Below, one piece after another: positions 1-6,592 of a stretch of DNA of 23,830 nucleotides; position 1 is the first letter of the stretch; each line of letters begins with the position of its first letter. The notes below the pieces were generated by a model that worked only from the letters and a program-made list of their open reading frames with translations, did no database searches and was not told where the DNA came from. The stretch lies in the NCBI GenBank assembly GCA_035250505.1, contig DATFFC010000075.1, positions 1 to 23,830 of the forward strand, in the 5' to 3' direction. This stretch comes from DASSBQ01 sp035250505 (GTDB taxonomy: Bacteria > Nitrospirota > Nitrospiria > Nitrospirales > Nitrospiraceae). The position numbers and the translations under genes are program-made.

Positions 1-2
1 TC

Positions 3-170
3 TTTCCCCGTATGGGGCGAGGCAATCGTATGGGTTTGAACCGCGATCATTGGCTGACCAAGACCTTGGCCGCGCTGTCTTCACGCGGAGGCACTGTCGC
101 GTTCCGGCGGCTCCTCTACGAAGTGGACGATTTTGAGATAAGTTCCAGTGTCAAAGGTAGCGCAAGCTGA
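3..170 (+). CDS. C-terminal end of an unidentified protein (5' end outside window)
   Basis: The third forward frame is open from the window edge to a TGA at 168-170, giving about 55 residues. The middle part (reading ...DHWLTKTLAALSSRGG...) uses codons like the neighbouring genes, rich in CTG, ACC, GCC, CTC and GTG, whereas the other two forward frames stop within it. I therefore infer the tail of a real gene on the same strand as murJ, about 40 bases upstream of it. I do not recognise the family. The last dozen residues (SSSVKGSAS) look like a non-conserved tail. The fragment is too short to assign a role. Confidence 0.45.
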   Translation, partial: FPRMGRGNRMGLNRDHWLTKTLAALSSRGGTVAFRRLLYEVDDFEISSSVKGSAS

Positions 171-208
171 TATTGCGTCAAGCAAAGGAGAGAAATGGAC
201 TGCCGATA

Positions 209-1861
209 ATGGTTCCGCTACAATCCGCTTCGATGACCGATCCCACCGCTGCGCCGGCTCTTCCGAGAAAGGCTCAAGAAGAAAATCATTCGGTCGTCCG
301 GGCCGCCGGCTTGATCGGCGTCGCGACGTTTTCCAGCCGCATCCTCGGCTTCATTCGTGACATGGTCTTGGCCCGGCTGTTCGGCGCGACACCGGCCGCC
401 GACGCGTTTTTCGTTGCTTATCGTGTTCCGAATCTGCTCCGCGAACTCTTCGCGGAGGGCTCGATGTCCTCCGCCTTCATCCCGGTATTCACGGAATATC
501 AGACTCTGAAGACCAAGCGTGACGCCTGGGAGCTGGCGAGCGCCACGTTCACGACGCTGCTGACCATCGTGACGGCCGTCACGGTGTTGGGTATTGTCGC
601 TTCGCCGGGGATCGTCTGGCTGATGGCGCCGGGATTTCATGATGAGCCGGAGAAACTGGCGCTCACCACCGTGTTGACCCGGGTCATGTTTCCCTATTTG
701 TTGTTCATCAGCCTGGCCGCCTTGGCCATGGGCATCCTCAATTCGCTGCGCGCGTTTGCTGCTCCGGCCTTTTCGCCGGTCTTCTTCAACATCTTCATCA
801 TCGGCTGCGCCGTCTTCCTGTCTCCACAGCTGCCTGATCCGATCATCGGCGTGGCGATCGGCGTTGTCGCCGGGGGGGCCGCACAATTTGCGATGCAGCT
901 CCCCGGTTTGAAATGGCGCGGGATGCTGTTCGGGTGGCGCTTTCAGCCGGCTCACCCCGGGGTCAAGCGAATCGGCCTTTTGATGGTGCCGTCGCTGCTG
1001 GGATTGTCGGTCACCCAGATCAATATCACGGTGAGCACCATCCTGGCCTCCTTTTTCGCCGGAGGTCCCACCTATCTCTTTTACGGCATGCGGCTCATTC
1101 AATTCCCGCTGGGGATCTTCGGCGTCGCTCTTGCCACGGCCATTCTGCCGACCCTTTCGGCGCAGGCGGCCCGCGGCGCGCTGGATGAACTGCGCACGAC
1201 GTTGGGCTTCGGCCTCCGGATGATTTTCTTCATCATTCTGCCCGCCATGCTGGGATTGATCTTGTTGCGGCAGCCGATCGTCCATCTCTTCTTTGAGCAC
1301 GGATCATTCACCAGACACGACACGGTCGAGACCGCGACGGCGGTCTTGTGCTATGCGATCGGACTGTGGGCGTTCGCAGGAGTTCGGATCATCGTGGCCG
1401 CCTTCTATTCCTTACAGGATACGAAGACGCCCGCGCTCACGGCGGCGGCGGCCGTGGTGGCGAACATTTTGTTCTCTCTCTTACTCATGGAATCGATGGG
1501 AGCGCCGGGCTTGGCCCTGGCGACCGCGCTTGCCTCTATGCTGAATGGGACCATTCTAGTAGGGGTGCTGAATCGACGGCTTGGCAGCGTGGACTGGGGC
1601 GCGGTGGGTCGGTCGATTGTGCGGGTGCTCCTCGCTTGCGTGCCTGTCGCCATGGCCTGCCTCTGGGTGGCCGGCGCGCAGGTGTGGACGCATGAGGGGC
1701 AATGGATTGCCAAGTCCGTCATGTTGTTTGTGGGGATTGGACTAAGCGTGACGGGATATGTCGGCGTGCATGCGCTTCTCAAGTCCGATGAGCTCGACAT
1801 CTTTTTCGGCATGATCAAACGGAAGCTTGGACGATTCGCAAATAAAGTTGGAGGCGCATGA
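209..1861 (+). CDS. murJ: Lipid II flippase MurJ (MviN family)
   Basis: Integral membrane protein of the MOP exporter superfamily that moves the peptidoglycan precursor lipid II across the inner membrane. The 550-residue product has the hallmark N-terminal stretch AAGLIGVATFSSRILGFIRD followed by the RLFGATPAADAFFVAYRVPN segment. The conserved ELFAEGSMSSAFIPVF loop follows, and then about 14 hydrophobic segments, which matches the usual MurJ length of 500-550. The start is uncertain. ATG209 is used here, ATG233 (MTDPTAAP) is a good alternative, and a TTG at 173 would extend it. A strong AAGGAG lies at 185-190 but is spaced for an out-of-frame ATG at 195, which opens a four-codon frame ending TAATG on the 209 start (see findings). 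The next gene begins right after the stop, so co-transcription with the alkyltransferase gene is likely. Confidence 0.95.
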   Translation: MVPLQSASMTDPTAAPALPRKAQEENHSVVRAAGLIGVATFSSRILGFIRDMVLARLFGATPAADAFFVAYRVPNLLRELFAEGSMSSAFIPVFTEYQTLKTKRDAWELASATFTTLLTIVTAVTVLGIVASPGIVWLMAPGFHDEPEKLALTTVLTRVMFPYLLFISLAALAMGILNSLRAFAAPAFSPVFFNIFIIGCAVFLSPQLPDPIIGVAIGVVAGGAAQFAMQLPGLKWRGMLFGWRFQPAHPGVKRIGLLMVPSLLGLSVTQINITVSTILASFFAGGPTYLFYGMRLIQFPLGIFGVALATAILPTLSAQAARGALDELRTTLGFGLRMIFFIILPAMLGLILLRQPIVHLFFEHGSFTRHDTVETATAVLCYAIGLWAFAGVRIIVAAFYSLQDTKTPALTAAAAVVANILFSLLLMESMGAPGLALATALASMLNGTILVGVLNRRLGSVDWGAVGRSIVRVLLACVPVAMACLWVAGAQVWTHEGQWIAKSVMLFVGIGLSVTGYVGVHALLKSDELDIFFGMIKRKLGRFANKVGGA

Positions 1862-1862
1862 C

Positions 1863-2375
1863 ATGATCGAGCAGAGAACGGCGTTCCAAACGGAGTGGGG
1901 CTGGATCGAACTGGCCGCATCGGACACCGGAATTACATCCATCGTGTTGCCGCACTTGGATCGGGCTGGAGATAAGAACGGCCATAAGATCGCGGAGGAT
2001 TCGAAGACGTGCGGGATGGCGGCATCGCTCTTGAATCAAGCCAAGCAGCAAGTGATTGAGTATCTCGACGGCCGGCGACGCGAGTTTTCTCTGCCGGTGG
2101 ATCTATCGCATGGCACCGCCTTTCAACGCCGCGTGTGGCGCGCCATTCTCCGAATCCCCTATGGCCGTGTCCGATCTTACCAATGGGTGGCCGAAAAGGT
2201 CGGCGGCAAACAGTACGCGCGGGCGGTGGGGATGGCGCTCGGTTCCAACCCGGTGCCGATTCTCGTGCCCTGCCATCGCATCATCGCGCATGATGGATCG
2301 CTGGGCGGATTCGGCTGCGGCCTGCCGATGAAGCGGCGGCTCCTGAAACTCGAGGGAACGCTGCCGATTGAATGA
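1863..2375 (+). CDS. ogt: Methylated-DNA--[protein]-cysteine S-methyltransferase
   Basis: Suicide DNA-repair protein that transfers an alkyl group from O6-alkylguanine (and O4-alkylthymine) to its own cysteine. The 170-residue product carries the active-site motif PCHR at residues 136-139, with Cys137 as acceptor. It also has the helix-turn-helix region FQRRVWRAILRIPYGRVRSY that binds the minor groove, and the downstream GGFGCGLPMKRRLLKLEG of the Ogt/AGT C-terminal domain. ATG1863 is chosen because GGAGG lies at 1850-1854, eight bases upstream; the frame is open further upstream from a TTG at 1827 inside murJ. Start and murJ stop are one base apart, so translation is probably coupled. Ogt and the AGT half of Ada share this fold, but no AraC-type domain is present, so it is the stand-alone enzyme. 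Confidence 0.95.
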   Translation: MIEQRTAFQTEWGWIELAASDTGITSIVLPHLDRAGDKNGHKIAEDSKTCGMAASLLNQAKQQVIEYLDGRRREFSLPVDLSHGTAFQRRVWRAILRIPYGRVRSYQWVAEKVGGKQYARAVGMALGSNPVPILVPCHRIIAHDGSLGGFGCGLPMKRRLLKLEGTLPIE

Positions 2376-2384
2376 GAGCGAATA

Positions 2385-2504
2385 GCTTATAGCTGATAGC
2401 GTATGGTCAAGAAATGGGATCGGATCATCTAGGTCATATGTCGATGAATTAAAGCCTCGCGACCAATTTGTCTTGCCATCAGCCATTTGCCATATGCCAT
2501 CAGC
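2385..2504. repeat. Inverted pair of 7-bp-periodic repeat modules (ogt-dtd gap)
   Basis: The left arm 2385-2412 reads, on the + strand, as heptads GCTTATA, GCTGATA, GCGTATG, GTCAAGA. The right arm 2470-2504 reads on the - strand as GCTGATG, GCATATG, GCAAATG, GCTGATG, GCAAGAC. The two arms are therefore an imperfect inverted repeat around a 57-base centre: 13 of 15 bases match between GCTGATAGCGTATGG and the complement of 2490-2504. It is the same repeat family as at 19560-19853, 21691-21776 and 22163-22306. It fills most of the 144-base gap, and no other gene or clear promoter is visible there. Confidence 0.85.
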
Positions 2505-2519
2505 GCTTGAACCGTTCAT

Positions 2520-2993
2520 ATGAAAGCCGTCCTTCAGCGGGTCACCAGAGCATCGGTCGAGGTGGATGCAACGACGGTCGGGCGCATCGATATCGGCTTG
2601 CTGGTCCTGCTCGGCGTGGCCAAGGAGGATGACGAGCGGGACGCGCTGTATCTCGCCGAGAAGATATCCTCATTGCGCATCTTTGCCGACGAACAGGGTA
2701 AAATGAATCGATCGATTGCGGACATCAAGGGCGCGGTGCTGTTGGTGTCTCAGTTCACCTTACTCGGCGAAACGGCCAAAGGGCGCCGTCCCGATTTTGT
2801 GGAGGCCGCCGCGCCCGAACAGGCAAAGATCCTCTATGAACGGGTGGCCGAGGCGCTTCGCAGCAAGGGCCTGATGGTGGAAACAGGCCGGTTCGGGGCC
2901 TATATGAAGGTGGAACTGGTCAACGACGGGCCGGTGACCCTGCTGCTCGATAGCCGGCGCGCCATCCGGCGGGAAATGCTCAAGTCTGACTAG
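2520..2993 (+). CDS. dtd: D-aminoacyl-tRNA deacylase
   Basis: Cytoplasmic homodimeric proofreading enzyme that hydrolyses D-amino acids (and glycine mischarged on tRNA-Ala) from tRNA. The 157-residue product begins with the canonical MKAVLQRVTRASVEV. It contains both active-site signatures: SQFTLLGETAKGRRPDF (SQFTL motif) and, near the C-terminus, NDGPVTLLLDS, which holds the Gly-cisPro motif used for chirality selection. The family is usually about 145-150 residues; here roughly ten extra residues (RRAIRREMLKSD) follow the fold. The start is fixed by homology rather than by a ribosome-binding site: no purine-rich sequence precedes ATG2520, and the upstream bases belong to the heptad repeat region. 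Confidence 0.97.
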   Translation: MKAVLQRVTRASVEVDATTVGRIDIGLLVLLGVAKEDDERDALYLAEKISSLRIFADEQGKMNRSIADIKGAVLLVSQFTLLGETAKGRRPDFVEAAAPEQAKILYERVAEALRSKGLMVETGRFGAYMKVELVNDGPVTLLLDSRRAIRREMLKSD

Positions 2994-3053
2994 TTTGAGG
3001 CCGAAAAGGACAGTGGCGACCGCATCGAAACTCAGTCACGCGGTATTGTTTGA

Positions 3054-3059
3054 TATACT
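3054..3059 (+). promoter_or_regulatory. Extended -10 promoter for the 188-aa orphan gene
   Basis: TATACT at 3054-3059 is preceded by TG one base upstream (TGATATACT), an extended -10 element. No good -35 is seen 17 bases upstream. Transcription would start near 3066 and leave an untranslated leader of about 36 bases that contains a strong GAGGAG site at 3089-3094. Inferred from sequence only. Confidence 0.5.
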
Positions 3060-3101
3060 GGAATCAGGTATGTAAGTTCACCAGCCTAGAGGAGAGGGAC
3101 A

Positions 3102-3668
3102 ATGGGAAGCGAGATTCCCCTGAACCATCCACTGCGCCGGCTCTTTGGGACACTGACTGAGAAAAGCTTTGCCGAGCACCTGGGATGGCCGGACCTCAAG
3201 GTCACCGATTACGTTTCGAACCTTCTCGTTGAATTCACGCACACCGACCAACTCTACAAGATCCAGGATAAACATGGGCGAGCCGTCGACTCGGTCGTCG
3301 GCTTGCTCTTTGAATCGGAAGTGTTGCTCGAGGCGCAATCTCTCGGCCGCGAGCAAGAAGTCCATCGGCATATCGGAGATTTCACGCTGTTCATGACCGG
3401 ACTCTTTCCCGAGTATCTCCGTCGATTGAAGAGCGCCAGCATGATTTATCATCAGGATTTCCTCGTCGATTATGTGAAGACCGGGAAGCGTTCCTACGGC
3501 ATTGTCGCCACCTACGGCGGATCGGATGACAACCAAGAGTCTCCCCTGTTCCGAAAATTGTCCGAGAATTTCGAGCTCTGCGTGACCGGCTTGGGGTTTG
3601 TGCGAAACGACTTGGATCGCATGCAGGACCCTTCCTACCGTAAAGTCAAAAAGCTTCTGTTGAATTGA
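3102..3668 (+). CDS. Conserved-looking hypothetical protein, 188 aa
   Basis: I do not recognise this family. The protein is soluble, with no signal peptide or membrane segment. It begins MGSEIPLNHPLRRLFGTLTE and is mixed alpha/beta in appearance, with a strongly charged C-terminal tail (DPSYRKVKKLLLN). Charged and aromatic residues dominate and there is no cysteine pair or nucleotide-binding loop. The coding call rests on a strong GAGGAG ribosome site seven bases before ATG3102, on its own extended -10 promoter, and on codon use equal to its neighbours. A long frame on the opposite strand (3078-3536) is the mirror of this one. Its stop overlaps the TTG start of the asparaginase gene (TTGA), suggesting the two are translated together. 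Confidence 0.8.
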   Translation: MGSEIPLNHPLRRLFGTLTEKSFAEHLGWPDLKVTDYVSNLLVEFTHTDQLYKIQDKHGRAVDSVVGLLFESEVLLEAQSLGREQEVHRHIGDFTLFMTGLFPEYLRRLKSASMIYHQDFLVDYVKTGKRSYGIVATYGGSDDNQESPLFRKLSENFELCVTGLGFVRNDLDRMQDPSYRKVKKLLLN

Positions 3669-4597
3669 TACGATCCCGACCCATCATTCTCGTGCATGGC
3701 GGAGCCGGGCGGCGGCCGATCTCGGCCAAGCAGGCACGCTCTCTCGAACAGGCCCTCGACCAGGGCTATCGGCTGCTCGAGGCCGGCGTGCCGGCGCTGG
3801 AAGCGGTTGAAGCAGCCATTCGGATATTGGAGGCATCCGGGTTATTCAACGCGGGCCTCGGATCCAACCGGCAACTGGATGACGTGCAGCGGATGGATGC
3901 GGCGATCATGGACGGCCGAACCTTGCGGGCCGGGGCGGTGGCCTCCATCGAGCGGGTGATGCATCCCATCACGGCGGCTCGACTAGTCACGGAACGGACG
4001 CCGCACGTCTTGCTGGTCGGCGAGCCGGCCACGCGATTCGCGCGGTATGTCGATGTCGACCCGCTGCCTCGACACGCGACGGAGCGCCGCCGGCCGACTG
4101 GCCGGCGGCGCTCGCACCCCAATGCACTCGCCGTGCGACTCTTTCAAGCGATGGCTCGTCAAAAGGTGATGCGAAAGGCAAGCGGACAAGAAACGGTCGG
4201 AGCGGTGGCGTTGGATGCATCAGGCACGGTGGCGGCCGGCGCCTCGACCGGCGGTGTCGATGTCATGCTGCCGGGCCGAGTCGGCGATACACCGTTAATC
4301 GGCTGCGGAGTCTATGCCGATGACGAGGCCGGCGCGATCTCGATGACTGGATTGGGCGAAAGCATTATCCGAGTGGGGGCGGCGAAGGAGATTGCTCAGC
4401 TCCTCGATCTGGGATGGAAGTGCTCGCGGGCGGCTGATACAGTACTCAATCGGCTGGTTCGCCGGACCGGCGGGTCCGCCGGGACGATCGTCATCTCGAC
4501 CACCGGTTCTTTTGCTATCCGGCATGTCACGCCACGCATGGCCGCCGGCTATTGGGATGGAAGTGGTTCCCCGATTGTCCGCGACCGCTTTCATTAA
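3665..4597 (+). CDS. Isoaspartyl peptidase / L-asparaginase (plant-type, Ntn hydrolase)
   Basis: N-terminal-nucleophile hydrolase that cleaves beta-aspartyl peptides and asparagine after autoproteolysis into alpha and beta chains. The 310-residue precursor starts IILVHGGAG (residues 7-15). It contains GLGSNRQLDDVQRMDAAIMDG and then the cleavage/nucleophile region ETVGAVALD, with Thr177 as predicted new N-terminus of the beta chain. STGGVDVMLPGRVGDTPLIGCGVYAD follows, closely matching E. coli IaaA. The start is TTG3665, inside the preceding stop; no ATG in frame precedes the HGGAG motif. The linker just before Thr177, normally variable, is encoded by a 32-base near-perfect palindrome (4082-4113), giving an arginine-rich ERRRPTGRRRS stretch. 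The extra arginines lie in the part that is disordered in relatives, so activity is probably intact. Confidence 0.92.
   Translation: MIRSRPIILVHGGAGRRPISAKQARSLEQALDQGYRLLEAGVPALEAVEAAIRILEASGLFNAGLGSNRQLDDVQRMDAAIMDGRTLRAGAVASIERVMHPITAARLVTERTPHVLLVGEPATRFARYVDVDPLPRHATERRRPTGRRRSHPNALAVRLFQAMARQKVMRKASGQETVGAVALDASGTVAAGASTGGVDVMLPGRVGDTPLIGCGVYADDEAGAISMTGLGESIIRVGAAKEIAQLLDLGWKCSRAADTVLNRLVRRTGGSAGTIVISTTGSFAIRHVTPRMAAGYWDGSGSPIVRDRFH
4082..4113. repeat. Perfect 14-bp inverted repeat with 4-base loop inside the asparaginase gene
   Basis: Arms 4082-4095 and 4100-4113 are fully complementary around the loop GACT. All but two pairs in each stem are G-C. A second, smaller palindrome (7-bp arms, 4467-4482) lies further down the same gene. 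The large one encodes the variable alpha/beta linker. Confidence 0.9.
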
Positions 4598-4686
4598 TCC
4601 AGCAGACTCCTACCCCATTGTTCAGTCTTCCCATTCTGTGGTATCCGACACAGAAGAGGCCCGGCAGCGCTGTCGGAGCGATATTT

Positions 4687-5124
4687 ATGGATGCGGTGCT
4701 CTTTCATCTGGCATTTCCGGTGACGAGTCTCGATGAAGCCAAGCGCTTCTACGTGGAGGGGCTCGGCTGCATTCTGGGACGAGAGTCGGCGACTGCGGTC
4801 ACGTTGGGCTTGGCCGGTCATCAGCTCGTGGCGCATCTCATCAGGGGAAACGCGGTCCGACAGAAGGGCGTCTATCCTCGCCACTTCGGCTTGATCTTTA
4901 GGCAGGAGGCTGATTGGCAGGCGTTGGCCGACCGGGCGAAGACTCAGGGATTGAAATTCTACCAGCACCCACGCCGGCGGTTTGCGGGAACCAGGATCGA
5001 GCACCTCACGTTCTTCCTCGAAGATCCTTCTCAGAATCTGCTCGAATTCAAATATTATGTGTACGAATCGGCGATTTTCGGCGAACGCGATTTTCTCGAA
5101 GTCGGCGACGCGGAAACCGAATAA
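4687..5124 (+). CDS. VOC-superfamily (glyoxalase/dioxygenase-fold) protein
   Basis: The 145-residue product is a single-chain pair of beta-alpha-beta-beta-beta units. The first begins FHLAFPVTSLDEAKRFYVEGLGCILGR and the second IEHLTFFLEDPSQNLLEFKYY. His6, the His of RHFG, the His of IEHLTF and the Glu of LLEFKYY sit where VOC enzymes bind their divalent metal. An Fe/Mn/Zn-dependent lyase or dioxygenase is therefore likely, but the substrate cannot be told from sequence. The frame is open upstream to 4552, but ATG4687 is preferred: it follows a GGAG at 4675-4678 and starts just before the first strand. It is 89 bases downstream of the asparaginase gene and convergent with mtgA, separated by a heptad repeat. 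Confidence 0.85.
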   Translation: MDAVLFHLAFPVTSLDEAKRFYVEGLGCILGRESATAVTLGLAGHQLVAHLIRGNAVRQKGVYPRHFGLIFRQEADWQALADRAKTQGLKFYQHPRRRFAGTRIEHLTFFLEDPSQNLLEFKYYVYESAIFGERDFLEVGDAETE

Positions 5125-5125
5125 C

Positions 5126-5185
5126 CGTCGCTCGTATCTCGTATTTCGTATCTCGCGAACGACGAGTAACGCTTCACGAGCGACG
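5126..5185. repeat. Second 7-bp-periodic repeat (CTCGTAT type) closed by a 10-bp inverted repeat
   Basis: Tandem heptads CTCGTAT, CTCGTAT, TTCGTAT occupy 5131-5151 and are followed by CTCGCGA and related ACGAGTA/ACGAGCG words. The whole is framed by CGTCGCTCGT (5126-5135) and its exact complement ACGAGCGACG (5176-5185). It lies in the 63-base gap between the convergent VOC and mtgA genes. It could act as a bidirectional hairpin at the transcript ends, but there is no T-run typical of intrinsic terminators. Confidence 0.75.
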
Positions 5186-5187
5186 CA

Positions 5188-5916
5188 TCACACCCGCCGT
5201 CGTTCATCGACCCGCTCGATCCGATGCAGGATGTGCTGCTGGCGGTTGCGAAGATATTTCGTGAGCCGCATCGGATCGTAGCGACGAGGAGAAGGCAGAA
5301 TCGCAGCCAGCAAGGCCGCCTCCTCCATGCTCAGCTCAGCGGCTGATTTCCCGAAATGATGGCGGGCGGCGGCTTCGGCGCCGAAGATTCCATGCCCCCA
5401 CTCCGCCACGTTCAGGTAGAGCTCCAGGATGCGAGGCTTGGTCAGCTGGTGCTCCAATGAACGGGTGATGAGCGCCTCGCGCGCTTTGCGTAGCAGCGAC
5501 CGCTGCGGAGACAGGTAGAGATTCTTGGCGAGCTGCTGGGTAATCGTGCTGCCGCCACGCTTGAATTCCCCTGCTTCGAGATTGTAGACGGCCGCATCCT
5601 TGATGCCCTCCCAATCGAATCCTTCATGTTGGAAAAAGGAGGCATCCTCCGTGGCGACCACGGCGCGCTGCAGATAAGGCGAAATCCTCGATATCGGCAC
5701 CCACACCCATTGAGGCCGCAAGGTCCGGCCCTTTTCCTTCGCCTCGACACGGCGCGCCTCAATGAGTGCCGTCTCTTTCGGGTTGTGCTTGGCGAGCCAG
5801 GAGACGTCGGGAAGGGTTGCGAGCCAATAGAGACTGAGCAGCGCAGTCGGGAGTAGGATCAAGACCGCGCCCCAGAAGAGGGCTCCGGCCCACAGGCTAC
5901 CGGTTGACTTCGCCAT
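5188..5916 (-). CDS. mtgA: Monofunctional biosynthetic peptidoglycan transglycosylase
   Basis: GT51 enzyme that polymerises lipid II into glycan strands on the periplasmic face of the inner membrane. The 242-residue product has an N-terminal membrane anchor (about residues 9-32). It then shows the GT51 motifs: ATEDASFFQHEGFDWEGI with catalytic Glu90, RGGSTITQQLAKNLYL, and RKAREALITRSLE. The downstream LTKPRILELYLNVAEWGHGIFGAEAAARHHFGK has the second catalytic-region motif. There is no transpeptidase domain, and the length is typical for MtgA. It is transcribed divergently from engB; the 73-base gap contains GTTCAC-10-GTGAAC (5920-5941), a possible operator just upstream of ATG5916. Together with murJ, this window supplies two consecutive lipid II-handling activities. 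Confidence 0.96.
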   Translation of the reverse strand: MAKSTGSLWAGALFWGAVLILLPTALLSLYWLATLPDVSWLAKHNPKETALIEARRVEAKEKGRTLRPQWVWVPISRISPYLQRAVVATEDASFFQHEGFDWEGIKDAAVYNLEAGEFKRGGSTITQQLAKNLYLSPQRSLLRKAREALITRSLEHQLTKPRILELYLNVAEWGHGIFGAEAAARHHFGKSAAELSMEEAALLAAILPSPRRYDPMRLTKYLRNRQQHILHRIERVDERRRV

Positions 5917-5989
5917 CGTTCACATCTATCACAGTGAACCGTCTCCTGAGTCGCAATCCGATACCGTCACAGGTAAAGCAGACCGCCCC

Positions 5990-6592
5990 ATGAAAATCTT
6001 AACCGCGGAGTTTATCAAAAGTTGCCGTGTGCCAGAACAATTTCCTGCCGACGGCCTCGATGAAATCGCCTTTGTCGGCCGGTCGAATGTGGGGAAGTCG
6101 TCTTTGATCAATTCGCTGCTCAACCGCAAGAGTCTGGCGAAGGTCAGCAAGACGCCGGGAAAGACCCAGGCGGTGAACTTCTTCCTCGTGACGACGGCCG
6201 ATCCCGTCGCCTCTAGGCTCTACTTCGTCGATCTTCCCGGTTACGGATACGCGAAAGTGGCCAAGTCGGTGCGGGCCGGGTGGGCGCCGCTGATCGAACG
6301 GTACATCGTCCGGCGCGAATCTCTCAGAGGCATTGTGTTGCTGGTGGAGTCCCGGGTCCTGGCGCCGCAAGATGTCCTGACGGTGGAATGGCTCCATGCG
6401 CTCCGCCGGCCCTTGATCGTTGCCGTTACCAAAGTCGATAAGCTGCGGGGCAATGAGCGCCGAGGGATAACGGAACGAACACGGGCGGCTCTTGGTGTAG
6501 CGCCTCACGTCCCGATCGTGCCTCACTCGGCCGACACGCACGAAGGGCGGGACGGGCTGTGGGACGCCATCCGCGACCGGATCAGAACTTGA
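5990..6592 (+). CDS. engB: Ribosome biogenesis GTP-binding protein EngB/YsxC
   Basis: Small TRAFAC GTPase needed for assembly of the large ribosomal subunit. The 200-residue product shows G1 GRSNVGKSS (residues 30-38), a switch I region with KTPGKTQAVNFF, G3 DLPGYGYAKV, G4 TKVDK, and a final SA-type G5 region. This is the normal EngB layout and length. Its 3' end overlaps the 3' end of the convergent surA-like gene by 11 bases (6582-6592), so the two transcripts must be antisense to each other there. No strong ribosome site is seen before ATG5990. Confidence 0.97.
   Translation: MKILTAEFIKSCRVPEQFPADGLDEIAFVGRSNVGKSSLINSLLNRKSLAKVSKTPGKTQAVNFFLVTTADPVASRLYFVDLPGYGYAKVAKSVRAGWAPLIERYIVRRESLRGIVLLVESRVLAPQDVLTVEWLHALRRPLIVAVTKVDKLRGNERRGITERTRAALGVAPHVPIVPHSADTHEGRDGLWDAIRDRIRT

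Noticed and set aside
218..1300. 360-codon frame opposite murJ
   Set aside because: Product is extremely rich in Arg, Gln, Asp and Gly with no fold-like pattern; murJ in the other strand is unambiguous.
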